This document shows, one piece after another, positions 1 to 9,370 of a stretch of 36,063 bases of DNA. The DNA is from Flavobacteriia bacterium (GTDB lineage: Bacteria > Bacteroidota > Bacteroidia > Flavobacteriales > Flavobacteriaceae). Location of the stretch: the NCBI GenBank assembly GCA_030625645.1, contig DAOUQH010000006.1:1-36063 (forward strand), given 5' to 3'. The number at the start of each line of letters is the position of its first letter. Position 1 is the first letter of the stretch. A program made the position numbers and the translations under genes. Under the pieces are notes generated by a model. It had not been told where the DNA came from. It searched no databases and worked only from the letters and a program-made list of their open reading frames with translations.

Positions 1-238
1 TTCGGATACTGCCGAATATGGTTGCTATTTATTTGATCATGCTTGTAAACCTTTATTAGCTGATTTTATGAAAAAGGTAGACACCAATGTAATTGGTGAA
101 AAATATGGTGAAGGAAAAGATAATGGTGTTGACAATCAAGAGCTAATTGCAATTAATGAGCAAATTAGATTTCATCCTGTTGAGATAGTAGGTTATGAGC
201 TTAGAGAAGCAATGACAGCAATGGTTAATATCTTATAA
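1..238 (+). CDS. ilvC: Ketol-acid reductoisomerase, C-terminal part (5' truncated by window edge)
   Basis: Frame starting at nt 2 reads SDTAEYGCYLFDHACKPLLADFMKKVDTNVIGEKYGEGKDNGVDNQELIAINEQIRFHPVEIVGYELREAMTAMVNIL*, resembling the IlvC C-terminus (SDTAEYG.YL...A.PLL..FM ... VDN..L...NE.IR.H..E.VG..LR). Confidence 0.85.
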   Translation, partial: SDTAEYGCYLFDHACKPLLADFMKKVDTNVIGEKYGEGKDNGVDNQELIAINEQIRFHPVEIVGYELREAMTAMVNIL

Positions 239-282
239 AACCTGATTAATACCAATAACTTAATATTATTTATTTGAATTTT

Positions 283-316
283 ACCCACTTTAACTCTTGT
301 TGAAGTGGGTATTTTT
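283..316 (+). terminator. Rho-independent-like terminator after ilvC
   Basis: ACCCACTT (283-290) / AAGTGGGT (303-310) perfect 8-bp stem followed by ATTTTT. Confidence 0.7.
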
Positions 317-381
317 ATTATAATAGATTATTATCAGATATTTATTTTATCTTCGTTTGACTATTAAATTTATTGAATTGA

Positions 382-963
382 ATGAATTCAGAATTATCTC
401 ATATACAAGCAAATATTAATTCATTGATTGAAATGAACGAAGAAGAATGGACTTACTATTCTGCTATGTTTAGGGTAAAAGAATTTAAGAAAAAAGAAAT
501 ATTATTAGAAGTCAATGATATTTGTTCGAATATATTTTTTGTAAATAAAGGTTTATTAAGAATTTATTTTATTGAAAAAAATGGTGATGAATCAACAATT
601 TATTTTTCACAGGAAAATGATTTTGCGGTAGATTATGATAGTTTTTTAAATCAAACACCGTCTAATTATACAATAGAGGCAATGGAAGATTCTCAAGTAG
701 TTTTTATGTCAAATAAGATGGTTGTTGAAGGCTATAATAAATTGCGTAATGGAGAAAAATTAGGAAGATTACTTGCCGAAAAATATTTTCTTATTTTTAG
801 TAAGAAAATTCAAAATATTTATACAAAAACTCCTTTTGAAAGGTATTTGTTGATGAATGAGCAATTTCCAAATATCCGTCAGCGTGTTCCACAACATTAT
901 ATTGCTTCTTACTTGAATATCTCTTCGGTACATTTAAGTCGTTTAATAAATAAGAAATTATAA
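382..963 (+). CDS. Crp/Fnr-family cyclic-nucleotide-binding-like transcriptional regulator
   Basis: 193 aa; cNMP-binding fold pattern (KKEILLEVNDICSNIFFVNKGLLRIYF) and C-terminal HTH (VPQHYIASYLNISSVHLSRLINKKL). Confidence 0.8.
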   Translation: MNSELSHIQANINSLIEMNEEEWTYYSAMFRVKEFKKKEILLEVNDICSNIFFVNKGLLRIYFIEKNGDESTIYFSQENDFAVDYDSFLNQTPSNYTIEAMEDSQVVFMSNKMVVEGYNKLRNGEKLGRLLAEKYFLIFSKKIQNIYTKTPFERYLLMNEQFPNIRQRVPQHYIASYLNISSVHLSRLINKKL

Positions 964-1009
964 AACTGATAACATTTGTTATTGCAAAATTATTCCTGCA
1001 TCAATATTT

Positions 1010-1801
1010 TTGCCTTTATTAGTTTTAAATAGTGGAATTTTGGAAAATTATTTTGATAGACAATTTGAGTTAAGGTATTTTGAAATGAACAAGTTTGGAG
1101 AAACTTCTCCAACTACAATATTAACTTTATTAGAAGAAGCAGCTGCAGATCATTGTTATTCAATAGAGCATAGTTTATATGATCTTATAGATAAAAATGT
1201 TGGTTGGGTATTGCTTTCGGGAGTTATGCAAATGGATCGCTATCCTAGTTATAAAGAAAAAATTACCATTAGAACATGGCTTTCAAGTTATTCATCAATT
1301 AGAGGGATTAGGGAGAATATTATTTATGATGAACAAAATAATATTATTGGAAAATCAAGAGGTTTATGGGTTTTCTTTGATATTGAAAGAAGAAGACCAA
1401 TTCAAATTTTTGATGAAATAAAAGAAAAATGGTCTTTTTATAGTAAAGAAAGTATAAGTCAAGATATTACAAAAAAGATACCAGCAATTGATACGGCAAG
1501 TTCTTTGAAAAAATTTAAAGTCAATCGGTATGATACTGATATGAATAATCATGTAAGTAATATTAGGTATTTACAATGGCTGATGGAAACAATTCCTGAA
1601 GAAATTGCAGATAATTATTATTTACATTCTATAGATGGACGATTTATAGCAGAGGCGCAATATGGTGATACTGTCGTATCTTTGACTAAGCAGGAAAATA
1701 AAGATTCATACATCCATACCATAAAAACGCAAGGAAACAATAAGGTTTGTGCTACTGCAAATACAGTATGGAAGAGAAAAGAAAATAGATTAATCGCATA
1801 A
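1010..1801 (+). CDS. Acyl-ACP thioesterase-like hotdog-fold protein
   Basis: 263 aa (TTG start in track; a later start such as ATG 1085 is possible); FELRYFEMNKFGETSPTTILTLLEEAAADH ... VNRYDTDMNNHVSNIRYLQWLMETIP typical of FatA/acyl-ACP thioesterases. Confidence 0.75.
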   Translation: MPLLVLNSGILENYFDRQFELRYFEMNKFGETSPTTILTLLEEAAADHCYSIEHSLYDLIDKNVGWVLLSGVMQMDRYPSYKEKITIRTWLSSYSSIRGIRENIIYDEQNNIIGKSRGLWVFFDIERRRPIQIFDEIKEKWSFYSKESISQDITKKIPAIDTASSLKKFKVNRYDTDMNNHVSNIRYLQWLMETIPEEIADNYYLHSIDGRFIAEAQYGDTVVSLTKQENKDSYIHTIKTQGNNKVCATANTVWKRKENRLIA

Positions 1802-1900
1802 AAAGATTGCTATTAAAAATAGTTAGAAAATCTTCAATAAATAAGCTATTTATCTATTTAAAAATATGCTTACATTTACTGCCAATAAATTAATAAGGCA

Positions 1901-3481
1901 ATGTCTGTAGAAGATATTTTTGATAATAATAATTTCCCCGGAGAAGTTAAGATTGAATTCCCAAAAAAACACCACAACTATTTAATAAATGGTGAGTTAA
2001 AGCAATGGAATGGAGATTTTTTAGATATATTTTCACCTATATGTACAAAAAATTCTAAAGGAGAATTTGAGCGTACTCTTTTGGGAACCATACCTAGAAT
2101 GAAAGAAGAAGTTTCTTTAGAAGCTTTAGCAGCTGCAGTTAATGCTTATGATTTTGGTAGAGGTGAATGGCCTCTAATGAAACCGAAAGAAAGGATTGCT
2201 TGTATTGAAAATTTTGTGAAATTGATGAAGCAAAAGCGCGATAGTATTGTGAAATTTTTGATGTGGGAAATAGCCAAATCTTTACCAGAATCTCAAAATG
2301 AATTTGATAGAACAATCACGTATATAAATGATACAATTTCTGCTTATAAAGAACTTATCCATGATAATTCTAAAGTTCAGTTTTACGATGGAGTTTATGC
2401 TAAAGTAGGAAGAGATTCTTTAGGAGTAGTTTTGTGTTTGGCACCTTATAATTTTCCGTTAAACGAAACCTTTTGTATGATAATTCCTGCTTTGATTATG
2501 GGAAATACGGTTGTTTATAAGCCAGCTGAACAAGGTGTTTTATTTGTATCGGAATTATTAGATGCTTTTACAGAGTCGTTTCCAAAAGGTGTGATAAATG
2601 TCTTGTTTGGAAATGGTAATGAAGTAGCAACACCTATAGTAAAAACAGGAAAAATTAATGTTTTGGCTTTGATAGGAAATAGTAAGTCGGCCAATGCTTT
2701 ATTGCAAAATGTACCAAATAGGAATAGGTTAAAATTGGTTTTAGGCTTAGAAGCAAAAAACTCTGCAATTGTTCTACCTGATGCTGATTTGGATAAAGCT
2801 GTAGCCGAATGTGTTTTAGGTTCATTAGGGTTTAACGGTCAGCGATGTACCGCTATAAAAATGATATTTGTTCATCAAAGTATTGTAGAAAGATTCAATC
2901 AAAAATTTATTAAAGAACTTGAAATTTTGAAATACGGTTTGCCTTGGGAGGAAGGTGTAAAATTAACGCCTTTACCTCAGATTAATAAACCCAAATATTT
3001 ACAAGATTTAATTGATGATGCAAAAAATAATAATGCCGAAATTATTAATAAAGATGGAGGTAAAAGAATAAAAAGTTTTGTTTATCCGGCAGTTTTATTT
3101 CCTGTAAATGATTCTATGAGAATTTTTCATGAAGAACAATTCGGACCACTTGTACCGATAATTCCTTTTAGTGATATTGAAGAACCAATAAAAGCAATAA
3201 ATAAATCTAATTATGGGCAACAAGTGAGTTTATTTAGTGAAAATCACGAATATTTAAAGCAAATAATTCCAATTATGACTAAATTGGTAAGTCGTGTAAA
3301 TATTAATAGTAAAGCGCAGCGGGGCCCTGATAATTATCCCTTTACAGGAAGAAAAGATTCAGCAATTAGTACTTTGAGTGTTAAAGATGCTTTAGAAACT
3401 TTTTCAATAAATACAGTTATTGCAATAAAAAGCAAAGACAATAATAAAGAAATAATAGATAATATTTTTACTGATGAATAG
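1901..3481 (+). CDS. gapN: NADP-dependent glyceraldehyde-3-phosphate dehydrogenase / aldehyde dehydrogenase family
   Basis: 526 aa ALDH family: LGVVLCLAPYNFPLNETFCMIIPALIMGNTVVYKPAEQG, catalytic FNGQRCTAIK; GapN-like sequence. Confidence 0.75.
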   Translation: MSVEDIFDNNNFPGEVKIEFPKKHHNYLINGELKQWNGDFLDIFSPICTKNSKGEFERTLLGTIPRMKEEVSLEALAAAVNAYDFGRGEWPLMKPKERIACIENFVKLMKQKRDSIVKFLMWEIAKSLPESQNEFDRTITYINDTISAYKELIHDNSKVQFYDGVYAKVGRDSLGVVLCLAPYNFPLNETFCMIIPALIMGNTVVYKPAEQGVLFVSELLDAFTESFPKGVINVLFGNGNEVATPIVKTGKINVLALIGNSKSANALLQNVPNRNRLKLVLGLEAKNSAIVLPDADLDKAVAECVLGSLGFNGQRCTAIKMIFVHQSIVERFNQKFIKELEILKYGLPWEEGVKLTPLPQINKPKYLQDLIDDAKNNNAEIINKDGGKRIKSFVYPAVLFPVNDSMRIFHEEQFGPLVPIIPFSDIEEPIKAINKSNYGQQVSLFSENHEYLKQIIPIMTKLVSRVNINSKAQRGPDNYPFTGRKDSAISTLSVKDALETFSINTVIAIKSKDNNKEIIDNIFTDE

Positions 3482-4199
3482 ATTTTACTTATCCATATTT
3501 TTGATTTTTTTTATAACAAATATTTTTTCTCAAGATCAAGAATTAGCTTTGATTCCAACAGATAGATTAGATATTGAATGGTGGAAAGATCGTCATGAAA
3601 AGAAAATAATTACTAGTGAAACTGATCCACAATTGGTTTTACTTGGTAATTCTATCTTACATACGCTGGATTATGCTGATAGAGGAGAGGTTTGGAGAAA
3701 ATATTTAAACAATTTTAATACTTTAAACTTAGGTTTTAGCGGTGACCGAACTGAAAATGTAATTTGGCGATTAGAAAATGGAGAAATTGATTCTCTAAAT
3801 CCAAAAGTTGTATTACTGCTGATTGGAACAAATAATACAGACGGTAATCACTTTTTATCGATAAGCCAGCCAGATGAATTGCAAAAAGCAATATGGAAAA
3901 TCACAAGGATTTTAAGAAATAAGTTTCCAGAAACTAAAATTTTGTTACTTGGTATTTTCCCTTACGGATATAAAGCAAATTACCGTGATAATCTCAATAA
4001 AGAAACCAATAAATTTCTGTCTGAATTTCCCGTAAAGGATAAAAATATTTACTATAGAAATATTGGTAATATATTTTTAGACGATAATGGAAAAATTGAT
4101 AAAAGCCTAATGCCAGATTACTTGCATCCTAGTGCAAAAGGACATCTATTAATGTTTAAAACTTTAGATCCAGTTATTGAAGAGTTGATGATAGATTAA
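3474..4199 (+). CDS. SGNH/GDSL-type hydrolase, secreted (platelet-activating-factor acetylhydrolase-like)
   Basis: Signal peptide-like N-terminus, LLGNSIL, GFSGDRTENVIWRL, LLIGTNNT, PDYLHPSAKGH; overlaps the gapN-like ORF by 8 nt. Confidence 0.8.
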   Translation: MNRFYLSIFLIFFITNIFSQDQELALIPTDRLDIEWWKDRHEKKIITSETDPQLVLLGNSILHTLDYADRGEVWRKYLNNFNTLNLGFSGDRTENVIWRLENGEIDSLNPKVVLLLIGTNNTDGNHFLSISQPDELQKAIWKITRILRNKFPETKILLLGIFPYGYKANYRDNLNKETNKFLSEFPVKDKNIYYRNIGNIFLDDNGKIDKSLMPDYLHPSAKGHLLMFKTLDPVIEELMID

Positions 4200-4374
4200 A
4201 GTTGCCCCGTTAAAATTTACTACAGATATTGTAGATTACATAATAATATTTACTAATTTTCTGTATAACTGTTCTAACAATTACATACCTGATTTGTATG
4301 TTTTGGGTAGATAACGTCTTCTTTTTAAAGAAGATACTAATCATTTTTTTTGAATAACAATAAATTACATTATA

Positions 4375-4382
4375 TATTTTTG
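4375..4382 (+). promoter_or_regulatory. Putative Bacteroidetes-type -7 box (TANNTTTG) upstream of lipoprotein gene
   Basis: TATTTTTG at 4375-4382 with a TTTG about 22 bp upstream, 39 bp before the ATG at 4421. Confidence 0.4.
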
Positions 4383-4420
4383 TAACTTAGCTGATAAATT
4401 AATTTTAAAATCCCCTTATT

Positions 4421-5551
4421 ATGAAAAAGATTACACTATTACTTAGTGCCGTTTTAATTTTTACACTATCATTTTATTCGTGTGAAGAAAGTCAATTGGA
4501 TCCTACAGATCCTGAATCTATTGATTTTGTTGAGTTAAAAACTATGAATAAGATAGATACTCCAGAAAAAATCCGTTTTTGTGGAGAAGATGAAGTCTGT
4601 TTATGGGCTGGTCAAAATATAGATGCTGGAACAGTTACAGTACGTAACGATGATGAAAATCTTTACATAACTGTTTATTCTAAAGATGGATTTCAGAAAA
4701 CCGAAGAGTATCTTAAAATTGATGTAGTAACAACGCTCCCTGATAAAAGACCAAACGCTGGACATTTCCCATTTAAAACTACTGAAATTAATAACGGAAA
4801 TGAAATTACTTATCAGATACCTTATAGTGAATTAACTGACTTGTTTGATTCTAACGGTGAATGTGAACCTCATCAGCTTAATATATTAGTACATGTTGAT
4901 ATTATTGCCAATGGTAAGGCTGAAACTGCTTGGGGAGGATGTGATGAAGGAGCTGGTAATGCTTGGTGGTATAATTTTGAATATTACACTCAATGCTGTG
5001 AATGCTGGTGTGGTTTTGGAAATGATTATCAAAATCCAGATGCAGAATCTTGCAAGAAAGGTATGTTTGAAGGTGAAGAATACATTTTCTGGTCAAATAA
5101 ATTCAATTTTGACGATATGGAAGGAAAAGAATATGCATTATCGCTTTTAGTGAATCCTACGATATGTGAACCTCAAGATAACAAAGGAGAAGTTATAGAT
5201 AAGTTAGCTTATGAAGTTGGTAAGGTTGTTTTGAAAGCGTATAAAGGTGATAATGGTATGCCATATGTTGATGTGATTTATACTTTAAATGAAAAGTATA
5301 AGGGTTATAATATTCAACTGGATCTATATAATGGAGCAGATAGAGTTCCAAAATATGATTTAAAGGAGATGGAGATTATCCAAGATGATTTGCATAGGCT
5401 TTATCAAACAAAGTTAACTCCAGGAGAGGTAACACATACGTTTACTATTCCATGGTTAACTAATGGTGATTCAAAAGACACATATATTGCATTGCATTCT
5501 GCAATAGGTGATTGCCCTATGCCTTCGTTACAGGAACCTTATAAGCCATAA
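4421..5551 (+). CDS. Cys-rich secreted lipoprotein of unknown function
   Basis: 376 aa; lipobox-like LSFYSCEE; CLWAGQNIDAGTVTVRNDDENLYITVYSKDGFQKTEEYLKIDV and ETAWGGCDEGAGNAWWYNFEY pattern; CCECWCGFG cluster. Confidence 0.6.
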   Translation: MKKITLLLSAVLIFTLSFYSCEESQLDPTDPESIDFVELKTMNKIDTPEKIRFCGEDEVCLWAGQNIDAGTVTVRNDDENLYITVYSKDGFQKTEEYLKIDVVTTLPDKRPNAGHFPFKTTEINNGNEITYQIPYSELTDLFDSNGECEPHQLNILVHVDIIANGKAETAWGGCDEGAGNAWWYNFEYYTQCCECWCGFGNDYQNPDAESCKKGMFEGEEYIFWSNKFNFDDMEGKEYALSLLVNPTICEPQDNKGEVIDKLAYEVGKVVLKAYKGDNGMPYVDVIYTLNEKYKGYNIQLDLYNGADRVPKYDLKEMEIIQDDLHRLYQTKLTPGEVTHTFTIPWLTNGDSKDTYIALHSAIGDCPMPSLQEPYKP

Positions 5552-5573
5552 TAATTCAAATTAATATTAAAAG

Positions 5574-5598
5574 GCTGTCTGAAAAGACAGCTTTTTTT
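5574..5598 (+). terminator. Rho-independent terminator
   Basis: GCTGTCT-GAAA-AGACAGC stem-loop followed by seven T. Confidence 0.8.
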
Positions 5599-5765
5599 GT
5601 TAGTAGTGTTATCGCTTTTAAAAGTATCGTAGAAGTTATTATAGCTGTTAATTTTGTTTGTAAGATAAGCTGCGAATTGAAAACTTTTTATTCTGTTTGA
5701 CTTTGTAATTTCTTTGTGCAACTCTGCGTAATTAAAATTTTATTGTTTTATAAGAATAAAAAGAA

Positions 5766-6455
5766 TTAGTTAGTCAACGCTTCCCAAACAACATCCTTAG
5801 TTATAGGTGCAATAAATGAAATAGTTTCTTTTTTTACCGGGTGTGTAAACTCTATTTTTCTGGCGTGAAGGTGAATTCCCCCATCTTTATTACTTCGGTT
5901 AAAACCATATTTTAAGTCTCCCTTTATTGGCGAGCCAATATTTGCCAATTGGCATCTTATTTGATGGTGACGGCCAGTTTCTAGATCAATTTCTAATAAA
6001 GTATAAGTATTACTTTTATTTATTGTTTTATAATGTAAAATAGCTCTTTTAGTCTCTTTTGCTTCTTTTGAAAAAGCAGTTGATTTGTTGTTTTTAGGGT
6101 TCTTTTTTAAATAATTAATTAATGTATCATTAGGAATTTGAGGAGCATTTTTAACGACTGCCCAATATGTTTTTTTGATTGTTTTTTCACGAAGCATTTT
6201 ATTTAATCTTTCCAATGCTTTTGAAGTTCTGGCAAAAATAACAATTCCACTTGTAGGCCTGTCTAACCTATGAACAACACCTATAAACACCTTACCAGTT
6301 TTATTATATTTTTCTGCAATATATTCTTTAACTACTTCGCTTAGAGGTTTGTCTCCGGTTTTATCACCTTGCACAATATCGCCAACACGTTTATTTATAA
6401 TGATTATATGGTTGTCTTCATATAAAACTTGTAAATTATTTTTGTTGCTGTGCAT
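5766..6455 (-). CDS. RluA-family pseudouridine synthase
   Basis: 229 aa; VVHRLDRPTSGIVIFARTSKAL, LLEIDLETGRHHQIRCQLANIGSPIKGDLKYG. Confidence 0.85.
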   Translation of the reverse strand: MHSNKNNLQVLYEDNHIIIINKRVGDIVQGDKTGDKPLSEVVKEYIAEKYNKTGKVFIGVVHRLDRPTSGIVIFARTSKALERLNKMLREKTIKKTYWAVVKNAPQIPNDTLINYLKKNPKNNKSTAFSKEAKETKRAILHYKTINKSNTYTLLEIDLETGRHHQIRCQLANIGSPIKGDLKYGFNRSNKDGGIHLHARKIEFTHPVKKETISFIAPITKDVVWEALTN

Positions 6456-6659
6456 ATTATTTTTTAAGAGGTTAAAAGTACAAATTATAATTTCTATTTT
6501 TATTAAAAAAGATTATTGACTTAATCCTAAAGTAGTCATTGAAATATCATTTAAAAAATTAAGCTGAAAAATAACGAGTGTAACTAAGGTGACGATAATT
6601 TTTTAAGAGACGATTAAACTTATAATGATAATTCAAGTCAAAGGATAAAACAATTTTAT

Positions 6660-7256
6660 ATGAAAAAAATAATGATATTTTTTATTACAGTTTTATTTTT
6701 AGGTTGTAATGATAGTGATGACATAGATTTAATCAGTGAAACTCTTTCAAAACAAGAGATTGAAGATTTACAATTTTTAAAGGAGGAAGAAAAATTAGCG
6801 CGTGATGTGTATTTGTTCTCTTATGATCTTTATGGTCAAAAAATATTTAAAAATATTGCGAATAGTGAACAATCACATATGAATAGTGTGTCGGTATTAA
6901 TAGCAAAATATAATATTCCAGACTTTTCTTTAGAGGAAAGAGGGGAGTTTTCTAATGAAATTTTACAGCAACTTTATGATGATTTGGTAGCTTTATCCAG
7001 CAAATCAATAGAAGATGCACTAAGTGTTGGTGCAACTGTTGAAGATTTAGATATAAATGATTTGAATCATTTTATCATAAATACAACTCATGCAGATGTT
7101 GAAGATATGTATCAAAAATTAAATTGTGGTTCTAGGAATCATATGAGATCATATTCAACTAATTTGAATACTCTTGGAGTAGTTTATGATCCGCAGTTTA
7201 TTTCTTTAGAAGAGTATAATACTATTATCAGTGGTTCAAAAGAACAATGTAATTAA
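6660..7256 (+). CDS. DUF2202 ferritin-like lipoprotein
   Basis: 198 aa; lipobox FLGC; LQFLKEEEKLARDVYLFSYDLYGQKIFKNIANSEQSHMNSV pattern of DUF2202. Confidence 0.75.
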   Translation: MKKIMIFFITVLFLGCNDSDDIDLISETLSKQEIEDLQFLKEEEKLARDVYLFSYDLYGQKIFKNIANSEQSHMNSVSVLIAKYNIPDFSLEERGEFSNEILQQLYDDLVALSSKSIEDALSVGATVEDLDINDLNHFIINTTHADVEDMYQKLNCGSRNHMRSYSTNLNTLGVVYDPQFISLEEYNTIISGSKEQCN

Positions 7257-7275
7257 TCCAAAAAAAATAATAAAA

Positions 7276-7782
7276 ATGAATAAATATTTAGTTTTTCTGT
7301 TTTCGATAACAATACTGTTTACTTCATGTAAACAAAATAAAAAAGAATTATCTCAAGTTGAAGAGTTGGTTTCAAATATTGATTATAACCAAGATTCTGA
7401 AGCTTATATTTTATTAAAAACCAAATGTTATATTTGTCATAGTGTCGATTCAAAATCTCATGATAATATTATTGCACCACCAATGGTAGCGGTTAAAAAA
7501 AGATATTTGAGGATATATGATGATAAGCAAAGTTTTGTTAATGCATTTTCAGAATGGTCTGTAGATCCGAAAAAGGAAAATGCAATAATGAGAGGTGCTG
7601 TTGCTCAGTTTAATGTAATGCCAAATCAAAATTTCACCGATGAAGAAATACGTAAAATAGCTACTTACATTTTTGATAATGAATTAGAATACCCTGAGTG
7701 GTTTGAATCTCATGAAGAATCGATGCATGGTAAAGGAATGGGAAGAGGAAATGGTAGAGGAATGCGTAGAGGGCAGTTATAA
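7276..7782 (+). CDS. c-type cytochrome-like lipoprotein
   Basis: Likely start at ATG 7276 (MNKYLVFLFSITILFTSCKQ, lipobox); haem motif CYICH; Met/Gly/Arg-rich C-terminus. Confidence 0.75.
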   Translation: MNKYLVFLFSITILFTSCKQNKKELSQVEELVSNIDYNQDSEAYILLKTKCYICHSVDSKSHDNIIAPPMVAVKKRYLRIYDDKQSFVNAFSEWSVDPKKENAIMRGAVAQFNVMPNQNFTDEEIRKIATYIFDNELEYPEWFESHEESMHGKGMGRGNGRGMRRGQL

Positions 7783-8376
7783 AAAATCTTTATTAACATT
7801 ATCAATAAAATCTAAAACTTCTTTTTGTCCTTTTTTATCAATTGCTGAAGTAATAAAAGAAGTTGGCATTTCTTCCCAGGTTTTTAACATGATTTTACTG
7901 TAGTTATTAATGTTTTTTTGAATAACATTTTTCCCTAATTTATCTGTTTTTGTAAAAACTATACAAAACGGAATGCCATTTTTACCTAAAAATTCCATAA
8001 ATTCTAAATCAATTTTTTGCGGTTCATGGCGAGAATCTACCAATACAAATGTACAAACTAACTGCTGTCTTTGTAAAAAGTAATCTTGGATAAAACTTTG
8101 AAACGTTTTTCTTAAATTTTTTGAAACTTTGGCATAACCATATCCCGGGAGGTCAACTAAAAACCAATTATCATTTATTACAAAATGATTTATTAATTGT
8201 GTTTTTCCTGGCCTTCCTGAGGTTTTTGCCAAGCTTTTATTACCAGTAAGCATATTGATTAACGAGGATTTCCCAACGTTTGATCGCCCAATAAATGCAT
8301 ATTCAGGTAAATTGTCAGCAGGGCATTTGCTTAAATCAGTGTTACTAATAACAAATTTGGCAGTGTGGATTTTCAT
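7777..8376 (-). CDS. engB: Ribosome biogenesis GTP-binding protein EngB/YihA/YsxC
   Basis: 199 aa; FIGRSNVGKSSLIN (G1), DLPGYGYA (G3), TKTDK (G4). Confidence 0.93.
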   Translation of the reverse strand: MKIHTAKFVISNTDLSKCPADNLPEYAFIGRSNVGKSSLINMLTGNKSLAKTSGRPGKTQLINHFVINDNWFLVDLPGYGYAKVSKNLRKTFQSFIQDYFLQRQQLVCTFVLVDSRHEPQKIDLEFMEFLGKNGIPFCIVFTKTDKLGKNVIQKNINNYSKIMLKTWEEMPTSFITSAIDKKGQKEVLDFIDNVNKDFL

Positions 8377-8387
8377 AAAAAGTATAG

Positions 8388-9149
8388 CTAATAATTATTC
8401 TTAAGCCATTGTTCCAAATGTTTGTTGAATTCTTTTGGGTGTTCCATCATAGGAGCATGACCACATTTATCAATCCAATGTAGTTCAGAATTCGGTAATA
8501 ATTTATGAAATTCTTCAGCTACATCGGGTGGTGTTACAGAGTCATTTTTACCCCAAATTAAACAGGTGGGTATTGTCATGTTTGGCAAATCTTTAGCCAT
8601 ATTATGCCTAATGGCACTTTTGGCAAGTGATAGGGTTCTAATTATTTTGTTTCGATTGTTAACACTTTCATAAATATCATCAACAATTTTTTTTGTAGCA
8701 ATTTTTGGATCGTAAAAAACTTCTTCGGTTTTTTTCTTGATATAGTCATAGTCACCACGTTTTGGATAACTTTCACCCATAGAACTCTCATATAAACCCG
8801 AACTGCCTGTCAAAGCAAATCCTTTTACACTTTTCGGATTTAGTTTAGTGTGATATAATGCAACATGACCTCCTAAAGAATTACCTATCAAGATGTATTC
8901 TTTAAGATTTTTATGTTTGGCAAATTGTTTTACATATAACGACAAATTTTTGACGTTAGTTTTTAATAATGGTAAGGTGTAAATTGGTAATTCAGGCATT
9001 AAAACCCTATATCCTAGAGTTGAAAAATGATCCAGAACACCGTCAAAATTACTTAGATCACCCATCAATCCATGTAAAATGATTAACGGAGTGCCTTCTC
9101 CAGATTCTAAGTAAGAAAATTTGCCTTCCTTTTTTAGAGTATATTTCAT
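8388..9149 (-). CDS. Alpha/beta hydrolase
   Basis: 253 aa; LHGLMGDLSNFD, nucleophile elbow IGNSLGGH, C-terminal CGHAPMMEHP. Confidence 0.9.
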   Translation of the reverse strand: MKYTLKKEGKFSYLESGEGTPLIILHGLMGDLSNFDGVLDHFSTLGYRVLMPELPIYTLPLLKTNVKNLSLYVKQFAKHKNLKEYILIGNSLGGHVALYHTKLNPKSVKGFALTGSSGLYESSMGESYPKRGDYDYIKKKTEEVFYDPKIATKKIVDDIYESVNNRNKIIRTLSLAKSAIRHNMAKDLPNMTIPTCLIWGKNDSVTPPDVAEEFHKLLPNSELHWIDKCGHAPMMEHPKEFNKHLEQWLKNNY

Positions 9150-9310
9150 TAAATAAAGTTTCTCTTAAACGATTTACAAAGATAAATAATTTGGTTCAAA
9201 GTACTAATTTTCTACCTATTTCTAATAATAAAAATCAATTAAAAACACTAAAACACTTAATTGTTTAATAATCAATAGTGTAGATTGAAAGTTAAAAGTT
9301 ATCAACAAAG

Positions 9311-9335
9311 TGGTAAAAAATGGTAGAAAGTGGTA
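9311..9335 (+). promoter_or_regulatory. Putative MraZ operator: three TGGTA direct repeats at 10-bp period
   Basis: TGGTA at 9311-9315, 9321-9325 and 9331-9335, directly upstream of mraZ and its -7 box. Confidence 0.65.
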
Positions 9336-9343
9336 ATTTTCCT

Positions 9344-9351
9344 TATATTTG
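9344..9351 (+). promoter_or_regulatory. Putative Bacteroidetes -7 promoter element (TANNTTTG) of dcw cluster
   Basis: TATATTTG at 9344-9351, 19 bp before the GTG start of mraZ. Confidence 0.55.
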
Positions 9352-9370
9352 TCCTAGTAATTATATTTAA

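Noticed and set aside
4317-4334. Palindrome TCTTCTTTTTAAAGAAGA as terminator or regulatory hairpin
   Set aside because: AT-rich, loop of 2 nt, and the T-run lies about 10 nt away; too weak to call.
4893-5150. Out-of-frame ORFs inside the lipoprotein gene (4893-5150 +, 4902-5096 -)
   Set aside because: Overlap a better-supported 376-aa exported protein; no domain features.
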